Shown here: positions 1 to 8,028 of the stretch, piece after piece
How the letters are laid out: the number at the start of each line of letters is the position of its first letter
How positions within the stretch are numbered: the stretch's first letter is position 1
Origin: Acanthamoeba lenticulata
Taxonomy: Eukaryota; Discosea; Longamoebia; Acanthamoebidae
Assembly: GCA_002179805.1 (NCBI GenBank)
Contig: NAVB01002706.1
Coordinates: forward strand, 1-11,382
Length of the DNA stretch: 11,382 nt
Direction: 5' to 3'
Position numbers and translations under genes: made by a program
Notes under the pieces: generated by a model
The model's database searches: none
Told to the model about the DNA's origin: nothing
What the model saw: only the letters and a program-made list of their open reading frames with translations

Positions 1-10
1 AGCGACTGAC

Positions 11-2285
11 CTGCTTGTGGATGCTTATGAGGATGGGCCCAAACTCGGGGTCGACGCCCCACCACGTCGTGAACTCTGTTTAAGGTGGCGGGAGGGAGGG
101 GGGCGAATTAAAATGCAGAGTGCCCATTGGGCAGAGCTGTACGACGGCTCATATAAAGTACCAGACTTGTAAAAGTGCGTCTCGAAGAAAGGGATGTAGC
201 CCTCGTCTTCGAGCGCTGCCATCTGAGCGCCAAGGACGACGGCGTCCTGGGCGGTACCCCGCTCCACGTTCCACCCGTGGATCTTGCCTCCGGTCTGGCT
301 CCCCTCGGCCCAGGCCAGCGGCGGCCTGCGAACGACCCCCGCCCACATGTCCCCATCGTGGTGAGCACGTCGGCGCGCCTGATTGGCGCGGGTATCGCGA
401 GGTGGGAGGGAAGGGGGGCGAAGCCTACATGTGAGGCGGGAAGTCCTGCAGCGATTTGGCGGCGGGCTCGCTCCACTCCTTGAGGATGCCCCGGTGCACG
501 AGCTCGTCGTAGCTGGGCCTGCGCTCGGTTGGGCGTGCGTGTGTGCGTGCGTGAGTGTGCAAGCTCCCGGGCGAGAGAGGGATGGACGGGAGGGAGCGAC
601 GGGAGAGAGGGGCTAACCGGTGGGAAAGGGCTTGATCGACGTGGACGGAGAGGCGCTTGGTGCGCTCACGTCGCTCCTTGCCGCCGAGCTGAAGGTCCTC
701 CATCTCCTTGTACCGCATCTGCACCGCTTGGAGGTGGGCGTAGTCCGACGGGTCGACTGCGCCACACATAAAATAATAAGAATAAAAAATAAATAAATGA
801 ATCTATACACCAGCGCCAATGGGCGTGGTGGGAGTGGGATCGCACAGAGGTCGTTGCTGTTGAACCGCGGACGCCCCTCGTCGAGCGAGGGCCGCATGGA
901 CAGCACCGGATCACTTTCGCCCTCTGTATCGATTCACGAACACACAAGTGAGAAACGGAGCCCACGAAAAACGCGAGGGGAGAGAAGCACGCACGAGGAG
1001 GGCCGCGCTTGTCGGTGCGCGGGTCCTTGTGGAAGAAGCGCGGGGTCTTGAGCAGCCCTTTGGCGCCCGCCGCCAGCGTCGTGTGGCTCCGCTTGCGCTC
1101 ATCCCCCGCGGAGGCGGTGAGCTCCTCGGCCTCGTCGTCCAAGTCGGACTCGAACTCGTCGCCCTCGAGCGCGTCGGCGTCCAGCGCCTCGCCCTCGGCG
1201 CCGTCGTCGGCCGCAGAGGTGCCGCCACGCGGGGAGGAGACAAGAATGCGGTAGCGCCGCCGCTGGGCGCGGTCCATGCGATTGCCGTTGGCCTCGCTGA
1301 TGAGGGTCGTGCGCTTGCTGGCCGCCGCCAGCGCCGTGATGTTGTCGGCCGTCGACGACTTCTTGATGACGAACGAGTTGTTGCGCCGCTGGAGGCTGCC
1401 CCACTTCCGCCGTTGCGGCCCGGCCTCGCCCTCCAACTTGCCCTCGGCCTCGCCGGCCTCGCCCGCGTCCTCGTCGTCGCCGGCGGCCTCGACCAACAGC
1501 GCGTCCGACGCATCAGAGGCCGAGCGCTCGATGCGCTCGTTGCTCTCCCCGGCCTGCTGCTGCGCCATGGTCTTGAGCTTGTTGCTCGACGACGAGAAGC
1601 TGATGAAGGAACCGGCGCCCTTGCGCCGCAGCACCGTCGTCCCGGACTTGTGCACGCTTGGCGAGCCGGGCGCGGCCTGCTGCTGACCCGCTTGCTGCTG
1701 TTGCTGCCCCGTTTGTTGTTGCTGCGCGTCGGGGTCGCGCTGGATGAGCGCGGCCGCGGCCTTGGCGTCGCCCAGCGAGCGGCTGCGCTTGTGGAGGCGG
1801 CTGCTGCCGGAGCGCTTCTTGTCCTTCTTGGACGGGCTGCCCTCGAGCGCGGCCGCGGCATCGTCGGCCGACGTGGCGTCGGCGGCCCCCTCGGCGTCGG
1901 CGCTCGAGTCGGAGGCGGTGCCGAGGGCCAGCGTGTGCTTGACCTTGTTAAGCATCGACCGTGGCGTGAAGGCTGATGCCCCCCGCGCGGATGAAGAGGA
2001 GTGGGAAGATGGAGAGGCGTTCCCCGCCTCCTTCGGGGGCAGGGCCAGCTTGAAGGCCACGTTACCAGCCGTCGCGCCCACGTTGTTGCCTGAGCTGCGC
2101 AGGGCGCTCTTACGTTCTCCGCTCCCTGCCCCGCTTATGCTACCACCACGAGGTGATTTGGAGCCCGAGATGTCCGGTTGTGGGTCGCCCCCAGAGGGCG
2201 AGGGGGCGCCCATCTCGGTGTCCTCGAATTTGATGCGGGGGGAGCCCTCGGTGCTGCCCTTCTCGCGCTCCTTCCGCAAGCTCAT
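11..2285 (-). CDS. Rap-GAP family protein with RPEL-like motif, 5' part (partial)
   Basis: Deduced exons on the minus strand: 2285-995, 923-846, 756-618, 518-429, 325-162 and 75-11. All introns are GT-AG and phases agree at each junction, giving 609 residues before a GTCAGT donor at 10-9 runs off the window. Residues 1-430 are low complexity: Ser/Gly/Ala-rich, poly-Q at 188-203, and acidic runs near 270-290 and 360-391. Residues 503-515 (RPSYDELVHRGIL) fit the RPEL consensus RPxxxELxxRxIL, which in other proteins binds G-actin. Residues from about 580 (FFETHFYKSEFTTWWG, then DPEFGPILISI) match the opening of the Rap-GAP domain, as in RAP1GAP/SIPA1, where an HF..GKEH-type segment precedes the GH/GP...S strand. 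Two of these motifs are assembled only by splicing, which supports the model. The catalytic Asn-thumb helix is not in the window, so activity cannot be judged. The likely role is a GTPase-activating protein for a Rap-type small GTPase, possibly coupled to actin. The start at 2285 is the first Met of the open frame. Confidence 0.75.
846..923 (-). other. Symmetric 78-nt internal exon of the Rap-GAP gene
   Basis: This deduced exon is flanked by phase-1 introns of 71 bp (924-994) and 89 bp (757-845). It is exactly 26 codons long. Skipping it joins the upstream and downstream exons in frame (a Leu would form at the junction), so it could be a cassette exon. It encodes a Pro/Arg/Asp-rich linker just before the RPEL-like region. 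Splice sites are seen; alternative use is inference. Confidence 0.5.
1677..1724 (-). repeat. Poly-glutamine (CAG/CAA) tract in the Rap-GAP gene
   Basis: In the sense (minus) strand, CAG and CAA codons run almost without break, encoding Q4-TG-Q5-AG-Q3 at residues 188-203 of the Rap-GAP protein. Mixed CAA/CAG codons suggest a tract kept for its protein sequence rather than a recent pure-triplet expansion; that reading is inference. Confidence 0.85.
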
Positions 2286-2526
2286 CCCTCCTACTTCCTT
2301 TTGTACACACGATCAAAGACTCGAACCAGAGCCGCAGCTCCCTTCGATCCAGGCCCAACTGGTTGTTCCTCGCCCCAGCGTGTTGGCGACGGTTACTTAG
2401 CGCATAATTAATGAATTTCCTCAATTAAGGTGGCGTGCACCTCAACATTTAAGGTGGCGCGACAGCAAGCGGCCATGCGATTGTCTTTTTTGCTTCAATT
2501 CATCCATCCATTGAGCCGCAAACAGC
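2286..2526. promoter_or_regulatory. Divergent intergenic region between Rap-GAP and COX7C-like genes
   Basis: This 241-bp stretch separates two divergently oriented start codons and so probably holds both promoters and 5' leaders. The part at 2400-2460 is AT-rich compared with its surroundings. It carries two copies of TTAAGGTGGCG, starting at 2425 and 2449, 24 bp apart. No convincing TATA box was seen. Confidence 0.4.
2425..2459 (+). repeat. Direct repeat TTAAGGTGGCG x2
   Basis: Identical 11-mers lie at 2425-2435 and 2449-2459, in the same orientation, upstream of the COX7C-like gene. A third identical copy lies at 80-90 inside the last visible intron of the Rap-GAP gene. The promoter pair could be a transcription-factor site; the intron copy argues for caution. 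Confidence 0.5.
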
Positions 2527-2769
2527 ATGAACTTCCTCCGCAGGACCCCCCTCTCTGGTGTGCGCTCGTTCGCTCTCCGCGGTCACGGCCCTAGCCACGG
2601 CCCCGACGGTTACCAGCTCGGCCAGGCTGTCGGCTCTACTCTTCCCTTCGCCACCGGCCAGACGGCCAAGCCCTTCAGGGTTGGTCTCACTACCTGGACC
2701 TACTTCTTCCTCGGCATCGGCATCCCCACCTGGGCCGTCTGGTTCTCCGCCAACAAGGAGGCCAAATAA
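2527..2769 (+). CDS. Cytochrome c oxidase subunit VIIc / Cox8-like protein, mitochondrial
   Basis: This single-exon frame encodes 80 residues. The N-terminus (MNFLRRTPLSGVRSFALRGH) is rich in Arg and Ser with no acidic residue, like a mitochondrial presequence. A Gly-Ser-Thr-Leu-Pro-Phe segment (LPF at 39-41) is followed by one hydrophobic segment at about 53-73, containing GIGIP, and a short charged tail ending in Lys. This matches the small one-helix subunit called COX7C in animals and Cox8 in yeast (an LPF motif, then one helix with a Gly/Pro kink). The subunit sits in the inner membrane as a peripheral part of complex IV. It is the only plus-strand gene here, and the only one without introns in a full-length model. 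The match rests on a short motif and topology, so another small inner-membrane protein is possible. Confidence 0.68.
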   Translation: MNFLRRTPLSGVRSFALRGHGPSHGPDGYQLGQAVGSTLPFATGQTAKPFRVGLTTWTYFFLGIGIPTWAVWFSANKEAK

Positions 2770-2831
2770 GCGATCCCCTCTGATGATCAACGCCAATTCT
2801 CCGACGCGGCCAGCGTGGTGATGCATCGATG

Positions 2832-2876
2832 ATGAGGCACGTTTGTAATGAACTCTGTTCATTCCAATAGTTTTTA
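2832..2876 (+). other. Two-box non-coding element, copy A
   Basis: ATGAGGCACG (2832-2841) and TTCCAATAGTTTTTA (2862-2876) flank and overlap a perfect 7-bp inverted repeat with a 3-base loop (2847-2853 with 2857-2863). Both boxes recur, in the same order and orientation, at 10690-10740. The element lies between the convergent 3' ends of the COX7C-like and hydrogenase genes. Function is unknown: candidates are a 3'-end element read on the minus strand, a small RNA, or remnants of a repeat. Confidence 0.6.
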
Positions 2877-2943
2877 GCCCAAGCATTTTTGTTTTTATGG
2901 TACCCCTTGGGATAAGAGGGGGGGGGGTTCAATTTTATATAAT

Positions 2944-5701
2944 TTAGTGGTGATCTGCGGATTTAAGTGGAATAGCTTGCGGCAGTCCAAACGGCTCATC
3001 TGTTCGCGACTTGACCTGTTCGACCACGGTTATCAGTGATAAAACGAGCAGAAGATCAACGAGTCACACAAGACGTACCTCGGCGGTACGGTCGGTGTAG
3101 TGCGTGTGAAGGAGATGGTGGGCCTGGGGCGAGTTGGGCTCGCCGCGAAGAAAGTCGCGGTAGAGCTCTTGCACTGCCGGGTTCTCGTGCGACCTTCGCA
3201 GCTGCTTCCGCTCGTCGATGGCTGTGCCAAGAGGTCAGCCTTGTGGTTGGGGGGGGGGGGAGTCATCACAGGAGGTGAAGCCACGTACAGTAAATGGCGT
3301 CGATGCGCTTCCGAATGATGTCTGGGTCGATAGACGACGTCTTGGGCTCGCCTCCGCCGCCTACGCAGCCTCCAGGGCACGCCTGCGCGTATAGCCGTTC
3401 GCTCAGCTTCAGGCTCCAAGGGATGTGAGGGGGGGGGAGAAAGGCTCGTTCCGTACCATGACCTCGATCAGGTCAAACGACTTGTCCCCGTTGAGGACGG
3501 CCTCCACCACCTCGCGCACACGCTTGGTCCCGTGCACCACCGCCACGCGCACCTCGCGGTCGCCGATCATCACCGACGCCGTCCTGAGGGTTGAGGGGAG
3601 GGGGGAGTGAATCTTTGCCCGGAGAGAGTCGACCTGCGGCCCGCCGGAGGGAGAGAGGCGCGTACCTGACGGCTGAGTAGCCGCGCACGGCAGAGAGTTC
3701 GACCTTGGGCAGCTGCTTGCCCGTCATCACCTCGTAGGTAGTTCGGAGGGCGGCCTCCATAACGCCGCCCGTGGCGCCGAACAGGGCGCCGGCGCCCGTG
3801 GTGAGGCCGAGCGGCGTGTCAAACTCCTTGTCCTCCAGCGAAACGAAGGGGATCTTGTGCCGCTGGATGATGTGGCCCAGCTCGCGCGTGGTGAGCACGT
3901 AGTCGTTCTCCTGTACGACCTTCTTCTTGCCCTTGCTGTCCTCGATTTCCATGGTCAGCTGCGGGCGGGCAATCTCGTCCTTCTTGGCGACGCACGGCAT
4001 GATCGAGACCGTCACCTAAGGTGCTCAAACCAAAGGAAACAGGCGGTCAGAACGGCCATCTCCTGCGCTGGAAGTACTGAACTGGAGGCGAGGGCACGCA
4101 CGATGCGGTCAGGGTTGACGCCCAGCTTGGTGGCAAAGTAGGTCTTGATCAGGGTGCCCATCATGCCTTGAGGCGACTTGCAGGTCGACAAGTGGGGCAG
4201 CAGCTGCGGATACGACTTTTCGACGAGGTTGATCCAAGCGGGGCAGCACGAGGTGAACATGGGCAGGTTGGTGTTGTTCGTGAGCCGGCGGATGAACTCA
4301 AAGCCCTCCTCCATGATGGTGACGTCGGCGCCAAAGTTGGTGTCGAACACGTAGTCAAAGCCCAACTCCTTGAGCGCCGCCACCATCTTGCCAGTAGAGA
4401 CGGTGCCCGGCGCCATGCTAAACTCCTCCGAGATGGCCACTCGAACGGCAGGGGCGGTCTGTGCAACGTAGATCTTGCCCTCCTTGGCCTTGTTCCGAAG
4501 CCCGGCTTCGACGTGATGGACGTGCGTCTTCTCAACCAGGGCACCCACCGGGCACACGGCGGTGCACTGGCCGCAGCTGATGCAGGCTGGTTGTGTTGTT
4601 ATCCGCGAGTGGATGAGCAAAAAGGTCATCACCTGGCTGATGCTGGCGACACATACCAGTTTGGTTGAGTGGCAAGTTGTTGATGGTGCCGACCTCTTCA
4701 GTCGAGGCTCGTCCGAGCATGCCCAAAATGTGCTGAGTTCCCGCCAGGGCAGGATGAGCTTAAGGCAGAGCAAAGCTCCCCCCCCCCAACGAAAGATGGA
4801 GCTCGAGACGCACCATGCCCTGAACGCCCGAGCATGCGCGGATGCATCGCGTGCAGAGCACGCATTTGTTCATGTCCCGGACGATGGAGTGCGAAGAGGA
4901 ATCCTTTGTGTGGGACCGGTCGCGGTGGAACTGTGGCAACAACTCCTCGACCTTGAACTTGTACACCAGGTTTTGAAACTCGCAGCTGTTGGAACCACAA
5001 AGCGAGCAGCCGGCAAAGGGATAGTCAGCGACCAAGCTGACAGACGCAAGAGGATATCGCGTACTGGCCATCTGCTTCGCAGGTCATGCACGCGTTGGGG
5101 TGTCGGCATCGCAACAACTCCAGGTTGGTGCGAACTGTTTCCAAACGATCGCGTTAGGCCACGTGATGAAGGGGCGAATGGGAGAGGAGAGTACTGTTGT
5201 GGTGTAAAACGTCGCTCTCTGTTACGATGTCCATGCCCTCTTCTACCAGCGTAGCGCAGCCGGCGACGAGCTTGTTCTGCCGGTTCGCTAGCTCCACGAG
5301 GCACAGGCGACATTGGCCCACGAGGGTCAACATAGGGTGGTAGCACAGCGTGGGGATGTCCACCTGCATTCGCACAAGTCGGCGCGTCAACAGCCCGCAG
5401 CAGCGAGGCCAACAACGAGGGGAGGACGAACCTTGTGTGCGCGACATGCCTCTACGATGCTCAAGCCCTCTGGGACTTGGTAGGGGACTCCATTGATGGC
5501 AATATTAACCAATTTTTTGGGCTTATCCTTGCCCAGGGGGTCAAAGTCCAGCTTCGGCTGCGTCAACTTGCGGAGGAGGTCACCTGGCGAGTTAGCGCTG
5601 GTGGTGGTTGCCGTTCCTCGCTTGAGCACCAAGCGTGCAGCATGGCCGACACTCAGGCGACCAAGAGATAGAGAAGGAAGGGCAGCTGAAACGCGACGCA
5701 T
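2944..5701 (-). CDS. [FeFe]-hydrogenase, CpI-like, mitochondrially targeted
   Basis: Catalyses reversible H2 formation from protons and reduced ferredoxin. Exons: 5701-5432, 5363-5195, 5134-5065, 4985-4814, 4732-4657, 4586-4102, 4015-3666, 3583-3457, 3382-3289, 3221-3079 and 3015-2944. Introns are 60-86 bp, GT-AG, with phases consistent throughout; total 675 residues. Residues 1-35 form an Arg/Ser-rich presequence without acidic residues. A 2Fe-2S domain follows (Cys97, 108, 111, 126), then the His-Cys3 cluster (His158, Cys162, 165, 171) and two 4Fe-4S clusters (Cys211/214/217/221 and 254/257/260/264). H-cluster motifs are complete: TSCCPAW at 364-370, MPC at 420-422, FGATGGVMEAALR at 493-505 and EVMACPGGCVGGGGEP from 571; ligands are predicted as Cys367, 422, 575 and 579. 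The C-terminal HHLLHTHY motif is present. Hydrogenases of this class need the HydE/F/G maturases, which are not in the window. If the last intron is retained, translation stops at 3064 after 656 residues. Confidence 0.95.
3249..3260 (-). repeat. C12 homopolymer in a hydrogenase intron
   Basis: Twelve G on the plus strand are C12 in the transcript sense, inside the intron at 3222-3288 and upstream of its acceptor. Similar runs are C9 at 3429-3437 in the next intron upstream (3383-3456), C10 at 2918-2927 just past the gene's end, and G10 (sense) at 4788-4797. The C runs may serve as the polypyrimidine tract. Confidence 0.8.
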
Positions 5702-6073
5702 GAGTAAGTGTCTGCAGCGCGCCAGGAGGTGGATGACTACGCCTTCCTTCAGCTGCCGCAGTTGGTCGAGGCAGCGTACAACCAATCAGACAGGCACAAA
5801 AAGAAAAATGCTGCAGTTCTGCCTGAGAAATCCCGGAAATAACGCTGGTATCTGAAAATCATTCTTGATTACCCTCGAAGGTTTAAAATCATGAGTGCTG
5901 CTTGTGTAAACGCATCGATCTTACTCGAAAATGATCGACGCGCGGGGGCGTTACAACTAAAACTCTACGATGATGAAGGAGAAGAGGGTGATGAAAGAGG
6001 AAGAAGAGGAAGACAGAAAAATGAGAAGAGAGAGAGAGAGAGAGGCGATGTAACGCGTAGGAGCGCGGACACC
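5702..6073. other. Intergenic region, hydrogenase 5' flank and PSS 3' flank
   Basis: No gene was found in these 372 bases. The hydrogenase frame stays open upstream to an earlier in-frame Met at 5785, which would add 28 residues. I prefer the Met at 5701 because it opens directly into an amphipathic Arg-rich presequence. The half next to the phosphatidylserine synthase stop is purine-rich on the plus strand (a pyrimidine-rich 3' UTR in the sense direction) and includes an AG dinucleotide tract. No clear TATA box was seen. Confidence 0.5.
6027..6044 (+). repeat. (AG)9 microsatellite
   Basis: Nine AG units in a row lie within a longer purine-rich stretch of about 5970-6045. It sits just 3' of the phosphatidylserine synthase stop, and reads as (CT)9 in that gene's 3' UTR. 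Confidence 0.85.
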
Positions 6074-7849
6074 TCAGGGCAGCTTCCTCTTGACGGCGGC
6101 GGGGCGACTCTTGCCCTTGCCGGCAGGGGCGGACTTGCTGCTGGCCTTGTTGCCAAAGGAGAACGTGAGGCAAAACGCGAGAGCGATGACGATGAAGAGC
6201 CAGATGGCCAGGATCTCGGTGGGCGGCATGAGGTTGCTGTACTCGAGGTAGAGCGTCTTGGCGATGAACGCCACCTCCAAGCCCAGGATGAGCACGTTGA
6301 TGATCCGCCACTGGTAACGCCAGATGCCCATGTCGCTGTTTCGGACGCGCGGGGAGCCCTTCGAGCGGTTCTCCGCCACCGCCTCCTCCTCCGCGTAGGT
6401 GCACGCCAGGTCCTGGTAGAGCTCGGCGTAGAACCGCAGCTGCAGCCCGAACTGGGCCACGCCGTACCAGATGAAGATGAGGTGCGGCACCGGCACCCAC
6501 ATCACGTACTTGAAGGCGAACGGGATCACGAAGCACGCTGGATACCCACCCAAGCCAACATCATCACCATCACCACCGACGACGTCAGTACCCCTCAATA
6601 TGTCGGCAATAATTATGATGAAGATGATATGCGGGGCAGCCAGGCGCACCGATGCGGTGGAAGAAGAAGGTGGCGAGGAAGATGAGCGGGCGCTTGTCGC
6701 TGCCGAGGAAGAGGTCAAAGGCCTTGGAGAGGAAGGGCTGTGGGAAGAGGTTCATGCGGGGCTTGGCCGAGGGCTCATTGAGCGGCGTCGGAGAGAGCCA
6801 GGTGACGGGCTGGATCTGCGTGGCGTAGGTGATCAGGTAGCCCGTGAGGCAGCCCAGCAGGTTGGCACCAAAGATGTCGGCCAGGAAGTGATCCCACCAG
6901 CACTGTGCATGGCCACCATGATCATCAGCACTCCTCTTCGCCACACGGATCGCCACCACAGCGAGAACGAACCTCACGGAAGTTGGGGAAGATGTGCTGC
7001 AGGGAGAACTCGATGAGCTCGTCGAAGACGCCGATGGCGAAGGCTGGTCACAACCAGTGTCAGAGCAGGAGGAAAAGGAGAGAAAAGGACTCAAGTCAGC
7101 GTCTTGTGTGTGCTGTGTGGCTTGGAAGGGGCGCCCGTACGAACGGCAAAGTTGCGCATGCAGCCGGCCATGAGCATGAACCCGGTGAAGTGGACGAAGA
7201 CGAAGAAGTCGTAGAGCGAGTCATAGATCTATAGACACGCGGGTCAGCACTGAGAGCAAGCTTGATGTCATCAAAGCGGGGTGGAGGACGGGACCTGCTT
7301 GGGGTCGTCGCAGTCGTTACCATAGTCCTTCTCGGGGAGGGGCCGCCCGAGCCTGGAGTCGAGAACGGTCATCTCCTGGCGGCCGTCGGCGGGCGAGAGG
7401 GTGAAGAGGTGAAGGAGGAAGCCCAGATGGATGCAGAGCAGCGACACGCCGAACTTGTTGGTGAGGAATTCAAACCAGAGCATGAGCTGACGACCCAATC
7501 GGCCGTTCCACGACTGCGGGATGTGATGAAGGGGAACGGGGCTCGTAGCCGCAGTAACCGATTGCGGATGCACGTACGCGGAAAGCCAGTGATGAGTGAA
7601 GAAGAGAATGACGTTGGACACGGCGAGGTAGAGGTAGAGATCGCAAGGCAACACTTGTTCCTTGTAATGGAAGGCCACAAAGTTGTTGAGAATGTAGACC
7701 GCAAACATCAAGCTCATAATGGCAAAGCTCTGCATCTTCCATTTTCTTGTTTCGCGCCAATCTTCCTTCATCTTCTTTTTGGTTCCCATCTCGCCTACTT
7801 TCATCACCTTCATCCGTTCAAAAGCCCCAAAGCAGCTCCCTTCCCACAC
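6074..7849 (-). CDS. Base-exchange phosphatidylserine synthase (PSS1/PSS2 family)
   Basis: Swaps the head group of PC or PE for serine in the ER membrane. Exons: 7849-7295, 7228-7141, 7043-6973, 6902-6650 and 6537-6074, all GT-AG with matching phases; 476 residues, close to the length of human PSS1. Numbered from the first Met, residues about 168-179 (SRLGRPLPEKDYGNDC region) match the LxPxLGxxLPExxYGxDC signature. Residues 186-212 match the IYD..YDFF..H..G segment. Residues 222-242 (DELIEFSLQHIFPNF, then RECWWDHF) are the family hallmark, created by exact splicing before CWWD. Hydrophobic segments occur throughout, including KYVMWVPVPHL and the last one at about 430-450, and the tail is Lys/Arg-rich, ending KRKLP. 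The start is uncertain: in-frame Mets lie at 7849, 7813, 7804, 7789 and 7771, and 7789 (MGTKKK) is as good. A further 60-bp in-frame intron at 7514-7573 is possible, which would remove 20 residues. Confidence 0.87.
7514..7573 (-). other. Possible in-frame 60-bp intron within PSS exon 1
   Basis: In the sense strand this begins GTGCAT and ends with a pyrimidine-rich stretch and CGCAG. Its length is a multiple of three with no stop, so the frame stays open either way. Splicing it would join ...HHWLSAY to SWNGRLG.... The inserted residues (Pro/Thr/Ser/His-rich) look unlike the surrounding membrane-protein sequence, which favours an intron. A stronger GTACGT donor four bases upstream has the wrong phase. 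Confidence 0.45.
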
Positions 7850-8028
7850 TGACTGTCGCGACTGAGTGTTGCCAGTGCGATGCGGAGGTTTTCCTTACAA
7901 GCCTCTTTCTCTAAAAAAATGACGAGTGCAAGCTTCCTCGTTGTTGGCCAGACTTGGCCTGTTCCGTGGGTGGGCAACTCCGGCACGTCCGGTCGCGTAG
8001 CAGTCTCTTGGTTGGGCCCAGGGCGAGT

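Noticed and set aside
326..381. Earlier acceptor for Rap-GAP exon 5 (CAG before the Arg-Ala-Asp codons)
   Set aside because: With the upstream phase it leads into the wrong frame and loses the residues that continue into the Rap-GAP domain.
666..994. Continuation of the Rap-GAP exon 1 frame beyond 995
   Set aside because: The frame stays open by chance through the introns and becomes Phe/Ile/Tyr-rich at an AT-rich intron. Splicing at the GTGCGT donor gives better protein and matching phases.
911..1861. 316-residue alternative minus frame
   Set aside because: Overlaps Rap-GAP exon 1 in another frame; made of Arg/Ala/Ser/Pro repeats typical of a shifted GC-rich frame. The chosen frame joins cleanly to five downstream exons.
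948..1976. 342-residue open frame on the plus strand
   Set aside because: Antisense of the GC-rich Rap-GAP exon 1. Its Arg/Leu/Gly/Ala-rich composition is what the complement of such codons gives, and no domain is recognisable.
2829..2876. C/D-box snoRNA (ATGATGA at 2829-2835)
   Set aside because: The C-box-like heptamer is absent from the second copy of the element and no D box is placed correctly.
2862..2876. snRNA Sm site (AATAGTTTTTA)
   Set aside because: Only loosely like an Sm site, and no surrounding sequence matches U1, U2, U4, U5 or U6 as I know them.
5702..5785. Longer hydrogenase start at Met 5785
   Set aside because: Adds 28 residues with acidic positions before the Arg-rich presequence; the Met at 5701 gives a more typical targeting peptide. 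Not excluded.
5891..6685. 264-residue plus-strand frame
   Set aside because: Antisense of the last phosphatidylserine synthase exon and its 3' flank; composition follows the purine-rich repeat.
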